In this document: positions 8,098 to 17,299 of the stretch, piece after piece
How the letters are laid out: each line of letters starts with the position of its first letter
Position numbering within the stretch: position 1 is the stretch's first letter
Source of the DNA: Pseudomonas lalkuanensis
GTDB lineage: Bacteria; Pseudomonadota; Gammaproteobacteria; Pseudomonadales; Pseudomonadaceae
NCBI RefSeq assembly: GCF_008807375.1
Contig: NZ_CP043311.1
Location: 910,001-974,000, forward strand
DNA: 64,000 nt
Direction: 5' to 3'
Program-made: the position numbers and the translations under genes
Notes under the pieces: model-generated
What the model saw: the letters and a program-made list of their open reading frames with translations, nothing else
Database searches by the model: none
What the model was told of the DNA's origin: nothing

Positions 8098-8705
8098 GGC
8101 TGGCCTCCTCGCAGGGTCAGGTAGAAGTTGTGCAGGCGCTCCACTTCGGCGCGCAGCCAATCCAGGCCGCGGTCGTTGAGCAGTACGTCGTGGGCGTGCT
8201 TCAGGCGCTCTTCACGACTGGCCTGGACCTTCAATATGGCTTGGACCTGCTCCTCGGGCACTGTGTCCCGTTGCATGGTGCGCTGGATCTGCATGGCCTC
8301 CGGGGCATCCACCAGCAGAACGCGCTGGGTGAGGCGATGCTGGCCGGACTCGACCAGCAGCGGTGAGACCAGAATCGCGTAGGGCGACTCGGCACGCGCC
8401 AGGTACTGGCTGATCTCCTGGCCGATCAGCGGGTGCAGCAGGCTTTCCAGCCAGCGGCGTTCGTCCGCGTTCTCGAAGATGCGCTGGCGCAGGGCGGCGC
8501 GGTCAAGCTGGCCGTCCGCCTGCAGCACATCACTGCCGAAGTGCTCGGCGATCTTCGCCAGGGCGGGGCGGCCGGGCTCTACTACCCAGCGTGCGGCCTG
8601 GTCGGCATCCACCAGATGCACGCCAAGGTCGCTGAAATGGGCGGCTACGGCACTCTTGCCGCTACCGATGCCGCCTGTAAGGCCAAGGATCCAGGGTTTG
8701 TTCAT
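8094..8705 (-). CDS. coaE: Dephospho-CoA kinase
   Basis: A 203-residue P-loop kinase that carries out the last step of coenzyme A synthesis by phosphorylating the 3' hydroxyl of dephospho-CoA. The Walker A motif GGIGSGKS is at residues 11-18, followed by the family block [18 protein letters not shown]. Length is normal. Its ATG overlaps the pilD stop and its stop overlaps the yacG start, so pilD-coaE-yacG is translationally coupled. Confidence 0.96.
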   Translation of the reverse strand: MNKPWILGLTGGIGSGKSAVAAHFSDLGVHLVDADQAARWVVEPGRPALAKIAEHFGSDVLQADGQLDRAALRQRIFENADERRWLESLLHPLIGQEISQYLARAESPYAILVSPLLVESGQHRLTQRVLLVDAPEAMQIQRTMQRDTVPEEQVQAILKVQASREERLKHAHDVLLNDRGLDWLRAEVERLHNFYLTLRGGQP

Positions 8706-9574
8706 TTGAAACCGGCGAACTGCAGATAGGTCGCCGTTATTTGATCACCCCAGAGCAGCGCAATCCAGCCGGCAATCGCCAGGTAAGGACCAAAGGGAAT
8801 GGGCGTGGCGGTGTCCTGGTTGCGCAGGCGCAGCATGATCACACCCAGTATGGCGCCCACCAGGGACGACAGCAGGATGGTCAGCGGCAGCACCTGCCAG
8901 CCGCCCCAGGCGCCGAGCATCGCCAGCAATTTGAAGTCGCCGTGGCCCATGCCTTCCTTGCCGGTCACCAGCTTGAACAGCCAGTACACCGACCACAGGC
9001 TCATATAGCCGGCCACCGCCCCCCAGAGCGCATCCTCCAGGCTGGTGAACAGGCCCTGGCTGTTGAGGATCAGGCCGAGCCAGAGCAGCGGCAGGACCAG
9101 CGCGTCCGGCAGCAACTGGTGATCGACGTCGATCATGCTCATCGCCAGCAGGCCCCAGGTCAGTACCAGGAAGGCGCCGGTCTGCCAGCTGAAACCGAAA
9201 TGCCAGGCGACGTAGGCCGACAGCAGGCCACAGGCGAGTTCCACCAAGGGGTAGCGCTTGCTGATGGGCGCCTTGCAGGAAGAGCACTTGCCGCCAAGCG
9301 CCAGATAGCTCACTACCGGGATGTTTTCCCAGGCGCGGATCTCGTGGCTGCAATGGGGGCAGCGGGAGTTCGGCAGGATGAGGTTGAACACCGGCCCTTT
9401 CGGCTCGGCCGGCAGGCTCAGTGCCTCGCGGGCCTGTTCCTGCCAGTCGCGCATCATCATCGCCGGCAGGCGGTGGATCACCACATTGAGGAAACTGCCC
9501 ACCAGCAAGCCCAGCAGGAGCACGCATAAAACAAAGGCCAGCGCGTGGCTGGCCAGAAAGTCAATCAACTGCAT
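8702..9574 (-). CDS. pilD: Type IV prepilin peptidase / N-methyltransferase
   Basis: A 290-residue inner-membrane aspartic protease that cleaves prepilin leaders and methylates the new N-terminal Phe. The cytoplasmic zinc tetrad is present (Cys72, Cys75, Cys97, Cys100), and the active-site aspartates lie in [12 protein letters not shown] and in GMGHGDFK. Eight or so membrane helices are visible. It would process PilA from this locus and also type II secretion pseudopilins. It follows pilC with a gap of 2 bases. Confidence 0.96.
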   Translation of the reverse strand: MQLIDFLASHALAFVLCVLLLGLLVGSFLNVVIHRLPAMMMRDWQEQAREALSLPAEPKGPVFNLILPNSRCPHCSHEIRAWENIPVVSYLALGGKCSSCKAPISKRYPLVELACGLLSAYVAWHFGFSWQTGAFLVLTWGLLAMSMIDVDHQLLPDALVLPLLWLGLILNSQGLFTSLEDALWGAVAGYMSLWSVYWLFKLVTGKEGMGHGDFKLLAMLGAWGGWQVLPLTILLSSLVGAILGVIMLRLRNQDTATPIPFGPYLAIAGWIALLWGDQITATYLQFAGFK

Positions 9575-9576
9575 TT

Positions 9577-10794
9577 TTAGACGACGTTGCCGAGTTGGAA
9601 GATGGGGAGGTACATGGCGATGATCAGGCCACCGACCAACACGCCGAGGACTGCCATGATCATGGGTTCCATGAGTGCAGTCAGGCCATCCACGGCGTTA
9701 TCCACTTCGGCTTCGTAGAAGCTGGCGACCTTGTCGAGCATATCGTCCAGTGCGCCGGACTCTTCGCCGATGGCAGTCATCTGGACAGCCATGGCGGGGA
9801 AAACGCCGGTGGTGCGCATGGAGAAGTTCAGTTGCATGCCTGTCGAGACGTCGGACTTAACCTTGATCACCGCGTTCTTGAACACCACGTTGCCACTGGC
9901 GCCCGCTACCGAGTCCAACGCATCCACAAGGGGGACACCTGCGGCGAAGGTGGTTGCCAGAGTGCGGGCAAAGCGGGCTACGGCGGATTTGTAGAGGATG
10001 TCGCCAACGATTGGCAGTTTCAGTACTGCGTGGTCAAGCCAATCGCGAAACTTCTCCGATTTCCCATGTGCTTGCTGGATGGCGAAGCCTGCTGCGAAGA
10101 ATCCGGCTAGTACGATAAACCACCATTCTTGCAGGAGCTCTGATAGCCCGATGACGAAAAGTGTAAAAGCAGGAAGTTCGGCACCAAAGTTCGCGAAAAC
10201 CGATTGAAACTGCGGAACCACTTTGATCAGCAGAATTGCCGAAACAATGATGGCGACCACGATCACTGCAATGGGATAGTTCATCGCCTTCTTGATCTTG
10301 GCCTTTAGTGCCTCGGTCTTTTCCTTGTAGGTGGCGATGCGGTCCAGCAAGGTTTCCAGTGCGCCTGCCTGCTCGCCGGAGTCCACTAGGTTGCAGTAGA
10401 GCTCGTCGAAGTAGTCCGGCTTCTTGCGCAGTGAGTTGGCCAGGCTATTGCCTGCTGCAACCTCCTGCTTGACCTCATTCACCAGGGTGCGCATCGCCGG
10501 CTTTTCAAAGCCTTCACCGATAATGTCGAACGATTGCATCAGCGGAACGCCGGCTTTCATCATGGTCGCCATCTGTCGGGTAAACAGGGCGATATCTAAG
10601 GGCTTAATCTTCTTTCCTGCACCCAGCAGCGAGGTGGACTTCTTACGCACCTTGATGGGGTTGATACCCTGTTTGCGCAGTTGCGCTTTCACCAATGCGG
10701 GATTTTGTCCCGAAATTTCGCCTTTGACCCTGGAGCCTTTCTTGTCCGTACCTTCCCATGCGAAAGTACTAATTTTCAGCGCTTTTTCCGCCAT
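9577..10794 (-). CDS. pilC: Type IV pilus inner-membrane platform protein
   Basis: A 405-residue platform protein with two T2SF domains (about residues 70-195 and 275-395) and three membrane helices. It sits in the inner membrane under the pilus and couples the PilB and PilT motors to pilin insertion and removal. Family wording is clear (FTRQMATMMKAGVPLMQSF, IGEESGALDDMLDKVASFYE). It starts 2 bases after the pilB stop and is part of pilBCD. Confidence 0.96.
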   Translation of the reverse strand: MAEKALKISTFAWEGTDKKGSRVKGEISGQNPALVKAQLRKQGINPIKVRKKSTSLLGAGKKIKPLDIALFTRQMATMMKAGVPLMQSFDIIGEGFEKPAMRTLVNEVKQEVAAGNSLANSLRKKPDYFDELYCNLVDSGEQAGALETLLDRIATYKEKTEALKAKIKKAMNYPIAVIVVAIIVSAILLIKVVPQFQSVFANFGAELPAFTLFVIGLSELLQEWWFIVLAGFFAAGFAIQQAHGKSEKFRDWLDHAVLKLPIVGDILYKSAVARFARTLATTFAAGVPLVDALDSVAGASGNVVFKNAVIKVKSDVSTGMQLNFSMRTTGVFPAMAVQMTAIGEESGALDDMLDKVASFYEAEVDNAVDGLTALMEPMIMAVLGVLVGGLIIAMYLPIFQLGNVV

Positions 10795-10796
10795 GG

Positions 10797-12503
10797 TTAA
10801 TCCTTGGTCACGCGGTTGACTTCCTCAAGGCTGGTGATGCCATTCATGGCTTTTACCAGGCCCGAGGTTCGCAGGTCATTGAAGCCATCGCGGCGCGCCT
10901 GCTGGGCGATCTGGATGGAGTTGCCTTCTTCCATAATAAGCTGCTGCATGGCCGACGTGATTTTAACCACTTCATAAATACCCACTCGGCCCTTGTAGCC
11001 CTGGTTGCAATTTTCGCAGCCCACCGGGCTGTACAGCTTGAAGCTGCCAATCCGGTCTTCCGGGAAGCCTTCCTTGAGCAAGGTTTCCCGTGGGACCTCA
11101 TGCTCCTTCTTGCAGTGGGCGCACAATTTACGTGCCAGGCGCTGGGCAATGATCAGGTTCACCGAGGTGGCGATGTTGAACGCCGGCACACCCATATTGC
11201 GCAGGCGCGTCAGGGTTTCGGCGGCGCTGTTGGTGTGCAGGGTTGAAAGCACCATGTGACCGGTCTGCGCGGCCTTGATGGCAATCTCGGCGGTTTCCAG
11301 GTCGCGGATCTCACCCACCATGATCACGTCCGGGTCCTGACGCAGGAAGGCACGCAGGGCCTGGGCGAAGTCCATGCCCTGCTTGGGGTTGACGTTGACC
11401 TGGTTGATGCCCTCGAGGTTGATTTCCACTGGATCCTCAGCGGTAGAAATATTGATGTCCACCGTATTGAGGATATTGATGCCGGTATAAAGGGAGACTG
11501 TCTTGCCCGAGCCAGTGGGGCCGGTCACCAGGATCATGCCTTGCGGTTGCTTCAAGGCCGCCAGATAGAGGTCTTTCTGTTCTTCCTCGTAGCCAAGCGC
11601 ATCGATGCCCATCTGCGCACTGGTGGGGTCGAGGATGCGCATCACGATTTTCTCGCCCCAGAGCGTGGGCAGGGTATTGACGCGGAAGTCGATGGATTTC
11701 GTCTTGGAAATCTTCATCTTGATCCGCCCGTCCTGGGGTTTACGCCGCTCGGAAATATCCAGTGCGGCCATTACCTTCAGGCGGGCAGCGATGCGGCTGG
11801 CCAACTGGATGGGGGGCTTGGCCACTTCATGGAGCATGCCGTCGGTACGGAAACGTACCCGGTAGGAGCGCTCGTAGGGCTCGAAGTGCAGGTCTGAAGA
11901 GCCGCCGCGGATGGCGTCCAGCAGCATCTTGTTGACGAAGCGCACGACGGGCGCATCGTCGGCGTCGGTACCATTAGCGCCGTCATGCTTATCATCATCG
12001 ACCGCCTCGACGTCCAAGCTGTCGAGGTCGACATCGCCTAAGTCTTCCATGCCGCTGGAGGCGTTATCGAAAAACTTCTCGATGGCGTCTCCCAGCTTGT
12101 CATCTTCAACGAGGATCGCCTCGGTGTTTAACCCGGTGCTGAACTGGATGTCGGTAACGGCCTGGTGATTGGTGGGATCGGAAATGGCAACAAACAGCTT
12201 GTTACCTCGGCGCCACAGTGGTAGGGCGCGGTGCTGGCGAATCAGCTTTTCGCTGACCAGTTCCCTGGGCTGAGACTCTTTGTCAATGCTGGATAGATCG
12301 AGAAAGGCCACCCCGAATTGCTCAGCCGCCATCTCTGCAAGGTCGCGGCTTTTCAGCAGCTTGTTCTGCACGAGGTAGGTGATCAGCGGAATCTTGTTGC
12401 GCTGGGCCTGTGTATGGGCCTGCAGGGCGCTCCGCTCATCAAGGAGGCTGGTCTGCACCAATTGTTTGGCCAGGCCAGATAGCGTGGGAGCGTTCTCGGT
12501 CAT
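10797..12503 (-). CDS. pilB: Type IV pilus extension ATPase
   Basis: A 568-residue secretion ATPase of the GspE/PilB family that powers pilus extension from the cytoplasmic face. An N-terminal MshEN-type region (about 1-150) precedes the ATPase core. Walker A is GPTGSGKT at about residue 327; the Asp box, Walker B (DPDVIMVGEIRD) and His box (GHMVLSTLHTN) follow. A CxxC pair of motifs (CAHCKKE, CENCNQG) near the C-terminus binds zinc. It is divergent from pilA. Confidence 0.96.
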   Translation of the reverse strand: MTENAPTLSGLAKQLVQTSLLDERSALQAHTQAQRNKIPLITYLVQNKLLKSRDLAEMAAEQFGVAFLDLSSIDKESQPRELVSEKLIRQHRALPLWRRGNKLFVAISDPTNHQAVTDIQFSTGLNTEAILVEDDKLGDAIEKFFDNASSGMEDLGDVDLDSLDVEAVDDDKHDGANGTDADDAPVVRFVNKMLLDAIRGGSSDLHFEPYERSYRVRFRTDGMLHEVAKPPIQLASRIAARLKVMAALDISERRKPQDGRIKMKISKTKSIDFRVNTLPTLWGEKIVMRILDPTSAQMGIDALGYEEEQKDLYLAALKQPQGMILVTGPTGSGKTVSLYTGINILNTVDINISTAEDPVEINLEGINQVNVNPKQGMDFAQALRAFLRQDPDVIMVGEIRDLETAEIAIKAAQTGHMVLSTLHTNSAAETLTRLRNMGVPAFNIATSVNLIIAQRLARKLCAHCKKEHEVPRETLLKEGFPEDRIGSFKLYSPVGCENCNQGYKGRVGIYEVVKITSAMQQLIMEEGNSIQIAQQARRDGFNDLRTSGLVKAMNGITSLEEVNRVTKD

Positions 12504-12701
12504 GGGAAGTTTAGGTCTGCCGGATGTTTCTTTGCCTTATAACGTAGTTGACCTGCTTCGCCAAATCCGGGCTTTGGGGGTGACAAAAAAGGACACTTAG
12601 TGGCCGAGATGGGGTGCTCGGCTAGGGAGGTTAAGTTGGTGCGCGCGGGCAGTACCCGCTAGTTGGTGACGAGGAGCCAGTTTTTCCTGTTTGCCAGAGA
12701 T

Positions 12702-12716
12702 TGGCATGTATTGTGC
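12702..12716 (+). promoter_or_regulatory. Sigma-54 promoter of pilA
   Basis: TGGCATGTATTGTGC contains GG and GC separated by exactly 10 bases, the RpoN -24/-12 signature, 46 bases before the pilA start. pilA transcription in Pseudomonas is known to need RpoN and PilR. Confidence 0.85.
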
Positions 12717-12762
12717 TTGGTGTATGTCAGGCAACTTGCCTAATACATTTGAGGAAGAATAA

Positions 12763-13263
12763 ATGAAGGCACAAAAAGGCTTTACGCTGATCGAATTGAT
12801 GATCGTTGTTGCGATCATCGGTATTTTGGCTGCTGTCGCTCTGCCGGCGTATCAGGATTACACTCGTAAGGCGCGTATGTCTGAAGTTACTCTCGCAGCC
12901 AGTTCGTGCCGTACTACGGTTACTGAGAAGTTTCAGACTCTGACTAGTGGTCCTGGTGCAGGTAACTGGGGTTGTGAGGCGTCTAACCCAACTACTCAAT
13001 ATGTTGGGCAGATTGCCACTACTGCTAATGGTGCCGTTCGTGTGACCATTGCAAACCTGGATGCTAATGTAAACGGCCAGTTCGTGTATCTTGAGCCTAT
13101 GCTCAACGGTACTACTCCAATGGCTGTTCCGGGGAACTTGGGTACTACCATCAGTCAGTGGCGCTGTGGTGGCAGTAATGCCAACGTGACCAAGATTCTT
13201 CCGGGCTCCTGCAACTTCGACTACAGTGCTGCTCCTACAGGTACTTTCCAAGCCACTCCGTGA
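12763..13263 (+). CDS. pilA: Type IVa major pilin
   Basis: A 166-residue prepilin. The leader MKAQKG is cut by PilD before Phe7, and Glu11 is the conserved mature Glu5. The hydrophobic N-terminal helix is standard ([20 protein letters not shown]). Cys49 and Cys71 may form one disulfide and Cys135 and Cys150 the C-terminal D-loop. The body is T/N/G rich and unlike the N-terminus in composition, as expected for a diversifying pilin. GAGGA lies 7 bases before the ATG. A sigma-54 promoter lies upstream and a terminator downstream, and a pilin glycosyltransferase gene follows. Confidence 0.96.
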   Translation: MKAQKGFTLIELMIVVAIIGILAAVALPAYQDYTRKARMSEVTLAASSCRTTVTEKFQTLTSGPGAGNWGCEASNPTTQYVGQIATTANGAVRVTIANLDANVNGQFVYLEPMLNGTTPMAVPGNLGTTISQWRCGGSNANVTKILPGSCNFDYSAAPTGTFQATP

Positions 13264-13301
13264 TGGTTGGTGCTTGGTGTAGGTAATATTGCGTGGTGCA
13301 T

Positions 13302-13329
13302 AAGGGCGGCATATATTGTCGCCCTTTTT
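13302..13329 (+). terminator. Terminator between pilA and the glycosyltransferase
   Basis: A 10-bp stem (AAGGGCGGCA with one G-U pair) around the loop TATAT is followed by a run of Ts, 38 bases after the pilA stop. It probably makes pilA mRNA far more abundant than the downstream message. Confidence 0.85.
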
Positions 13330-13347
13330 GTTATTGGGGGACGACTT

Positions 13348-15003
13348 TTGCAAATTTCTGCCCTGTTTTTTTTGTTGGCATACTTGATACCCAATCACTA
13401 TCTGCCTTGGATGAGTTTTTATAGCGAATTCTTGGTGTTTTTAGGGCTTTGGATTTTAGGGGTTTATTTTGCTAAAGCTGAAATGAAGGTTGGGTTTTCA
13501 GTTGTATTCTTTGTTTTTCTTTCGGTTGTTCCCGTTGTGCAGTTCGCAAGTGGCGTTGTTTTCTTCTTTGGTGATGCTTGGGTTGCGGCTTTTTATCTTA
13601 TCGCGTGTGCTGCGAGCTTGGTGCTTGGCCGGGCGCTGTATGATCGTCATAGGGGGGCAGCGTACGCATTTTTTGCATGGGTGTTTGTTCTCGCTTCGAT
13701 AGTCTCCTCAGGTTGCTCATTTTACCAGTGGTTTGGGCTTGCCGGTGGGGTGTGGGTACTGTCGATATTTGAAGGTGGTCGCGCTGTAGGGAATCTTGCT
13801 CAGGCGAACCATATGGCCACATTGCTTTCTCTAGGATTGGTATCAACTCTCTATTTGGTGGAGGTAAGGTCTTTAGGGCGATGGAGTAGCAGTCTAATTG
13901 CGCTGGTTTTAATAGTCGCGATTGCATTAACTCAGTCACGTACGCCTTGGGTGGGTGCAGCGTGCCTTCTGATGTGGTGGGGGGTTAAGTATAGGGCCGC
14001 AAATTTGACACTGCGTCCTGCGGTGCTGGGTGTTTGGTGTGTTTTCTACCTTTTGTCTGTTTTTTTCCTGGAGGATGTAAGAGAGCTTCTGTATCTCGAG
14101 CGGCAGGATGAAACTCTACTGGATCGCACGTTGTCGTCTCAGAGATTGCTGATTTGGGGGCAGGTTGTTCAAGCAATCTTGGATGGGCCTCTCTGGGGGT
14201 ATGGCTGGAATCAGGTCGGAGTGGCTCAAGTCTCAGCAGCGCTAACATTTCCTGTCCAATTGCTGAGTCTTCATGCTCATAATATTATTCTTGATCTCTT
14301 GGTTTGGAATGGGCCGCTACTTGGGGGGGCGATAGTTATATTCATTGCCGGTTGGCTCTTTGTTCTTGCAAGGCGATCGGTGACGCCTGGGGCTGTTTTT
14401 GCTCTTCTGGCAAGTGGACTGGTATTGCTACATGGATTACTTGAGTATCCATTGGAGTATGCTTATTTCCTTATACCAGTATGTTTACTGCTCGGAATGG
14501 TGGAAGGGGAGGTTTCGATGGTTGCCTGGGTGAAATCGGCGCCGTTGTTAAGATATTTCGCCTTGTCATCCTGCGCGGTCGTACTCATTGCTGTGTGGGT
14601 TGAATACCGGGTCATAGAAGAGGACCACAGGCTTCTGCGATTTGAAATGGGGCGTATTGGGGGGATAAAGGCGGATCATGATGCTCCTGATGTAGTGCTA
14701 CTTTCTCAATTGCGCGAAATGATCAGGCTTGCAAGAACAGAAGTTGTAGGGCCTGTCTCTCCAGAGGAGTTAGAGTGGATGCGGCAAGTGGCCTATCGCT
14801 ATCCATATATTCCCTGCTTATATCGCTACTCCATGGCTTTAGCGTTAAACGGCAGCTTAGATGAGTCGATTGATGTTCTACTGCGTTTGCGTTCCATATA
14901 TGGGGAGGGGGACTACCAGATGGTCCTGGCTGGTTTGAGAGAGGAGGCGGTTAAAAAGCCAGCGCTTAATGCTTTGTATCAGGCGATTGCCGTTAGTAGA
15001 TGA
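13348..15003 (+). CDS. Pilin O-oligosaccharyltransferase (PglL/TfpO-type)
   Basis: A 551-residue polytopic membrane protein of the O-antigen ligase/Wzy_C superfamily. It begins with the PglL-type wording LAYLIPNHYLPWMSFYSE. GNLAQANHMATLL near residue 148 and LHAHNIILDLLVWNG near residue 307 carry the conserved Asn/His residues of the family; about ten helices precede a soluble C-terminal tail. Enzymes of this family attach a lipid-linked glycan to pilin in the periplasm, and its place after pilA supports that. The frame opens at 13267, but a terminator lies in that stretch; the TTG at 13348 with GGGGGA 6 bases upstream fits better. The gene is clearly more AT-rich than its surroundings, a sign of transfer. 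Confidence 0.85.
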   Translation: MQISALFFLLAYLIPNHYLPWMSFYSEFLVFLGLWILGVYFAKAEMKVGFSVVFFVFLSVVPVVQFASGVVFFFGDAWVAAFYLIACAASLVLGRALYDRHRGAAYAFFAWVFVLASIVSSGCSFYQWFGLAGGVWVLSIFEGGRAVGNLAQANHMATLLSLGLVSTLYLVEVRSLGRWSSSLIALVLIVAIALTQSRTPWVGAACLLMWWGVKYRAANLTLRPAVLGVWCVFYLLSVFFLEDVRELLYLERQDETLLDRTLSSQRLLIWGQVVQAILDGPLWGYGWNQVGVAQVSAALTFPVQLLSLHAHNIILDLLVWNGPLLGGAIVIFIAGWLFVLARRSVTPGAVFALLASGLVLLHGLLEYPLEYAYFLIPVCLLLGMVEGEVSMVAWVKSAPLLRYFALSSCAVVLIAVWVEYRVIEEDHRLLRFEMGRIGGIKADHDAPDVVLLSQLREMIRLARTEVVGPVSPEELEWMRQVAYRYPYIPCLYRYSMALALNGSLDESIDVLLRLRSIYGEGDYQMVLAGLREEAVKKPALNALYQAIAVSR

Positions 15004-15094
15004 CTACTTTGAGTGGTGGACTGCTTGGAAAAGGCTGACGCGAGCATGCTGATTCTGTTCATGGTAGGGCGCATATTTTGCGGGTTCTTTTGCA

Positions 15095-15123
15095 TTGATT
15101 CATAAGTCGCGCAGTGTTAGGTT
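15095..15123 (+). promoter_or_regulatory. Possible promoter of tRNA-Thr
   Basis: TTGATT (15095-15100) and TAGGTT (15118-15123) are separated by 17 bases and end 11 bases before the mature tRNA. The match is moderate. Confidence 0.4.
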
Positions 15124-15134
15124 ACTCCCCGCAC

Positions 15135-15210
15135 GCCGGTGTAGCTCAGTCGGTAGAGCAGCTCATTCGTAATGAGAAGGTCGGGGGTTCGATTCCTCTT
15201 ACCGGCACCA
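15135..15210 (+). tRNA. tRNA-Thr (anticodon CGT)
   Basis: A 76-nt cloverleaf: acceptor GCCGGTG/TACCGGC with one wobble pair, anticodon loop TTCGTAA (CGT), T loop GGTTCGATTCC, and encoded CCA. It borders the variable pilin locus on one side and a scar of foreign DNA on the other. Confidence 0.97.
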
Positions 15211-15218
15211 ATGAAATC

Positions 15219-15246
15219 AAGGCTCGCAGCGATGCGGGCCTTTTTC
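15219..15246 (+). terminator. Terminator after tRNA-Thr
   Basis: AAGGC-CGCA pairs with TGCG-GCCTT across a small loop and is followed by five Ts. Confidence 0.75.
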
Positions 15247-15483
15247 ATTTCTGAAACGGGTTAGCACCGGGCTAGCACCAGCCAAGAAATGAAGCTTCAA
15301 ATGCGCTCCCGTATTCGCAGACAGCTTTGAGCGTCTGCCTCCCCGTTACTCACCCAGAAAGCCGTATTCTCATCCTCGCGCGCTCGTCGACTGTCGTATA
15401 TCCCCGGCAATCTTCGTCTTGCATCATCTAGCCATCGCGTAGCCAGTCCGGGATGGCCGGGCACGATCTTCAAGGGACGGAAC
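15247..15483. other. Non-coding stretch between tRNA-Thr and the hsdR remnant
   Basis: No gene is seen. It contains a short direct repeat (TTAGCACCGGGCTAGCACC near 15261-15279) just past the tRNA and then sequence that leads into the hsdR remnant with a GGGACGG ribosome site. It is probably what is left of an element once inserted at tRNA-Thr. Confidence 0.4.
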
Positions 15484-16043
<560 letters not shown>

Positions 16044-16075
16044 CTACCTGTCCACCAGTTCCGGGACAGGCCAGC
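16044..16075 (+). mobile_element. Probable right end of the IS3-type element
   Basis: After the transposase stop the sequence CTGTCCACCAGTTCCGGGAC, followed by AGGCCA, looks like an IS terminal repeat. The matching left end is gone, so the exact border cannot be shown. Confidence 0.45.
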
Positions 16076-16083
16076 CAAAACTC

Positions 16084-16112
16084 AAAAGCCCCGCTCTGGC
16101 GGGGCTTTTTGT
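16084..16112. terminator. Terminator of nadC (bidirectional shape)
   Basis: AAAAGCCCCGC and GCGGGGCTTTTT form a GC-rich hairpin flanked by A and T runs. It lies 16 bases past the nadC stop. Confidence 0.88.
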
Positions 16113-16127
16113 TGTCTGGCATTTGGC

Positions 16128-17063
<936 letters not shown>

Positions 17064-17156
17064 CTAGACAGTCAGGAGTGCGTCCGGTGTGCTGTGCGTC
17101 GGTCGGTCGGAATCCCCGCATCTGTGACTTGATTCATGTCTGTAGGAAATCTCCGC

Positions 17157-17184
17157 TTGGTTGTCACAGCTTCATCCATATAAT
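17157..17184 (+). promoter_or_regulatory. Putative sigma-70 promoter in the nadC/DUF1631 gap
   Basis: TTGGTT (17157-17162) and a perfect TATAAT (17179-17184) are 16 bases apart and point to the DUF1631 gene. The rest of the 324-base gap (16977-17299) shows no gene or clear repeat. Confidence 0.5.
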
Positions 17185-17299
17185 GACATCGGAAATTTCT
17201 ATTTTTGACGCCATATGTTTGACGTTATGGATGACTCCCCATGTTCGAATTGCGGTCCGATAAGCCCTTCGGAAGGGAGCGGCCTGCGGGAGGCTTGTG

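Noticed and set aside
17161..17184. TTGTCA paired with TATAAT as a promoter before the second DUF1631 gene
   Set aside because: The spacing is only 12 bases; TTGGTT at 17157 with 16 bases is a better partner.
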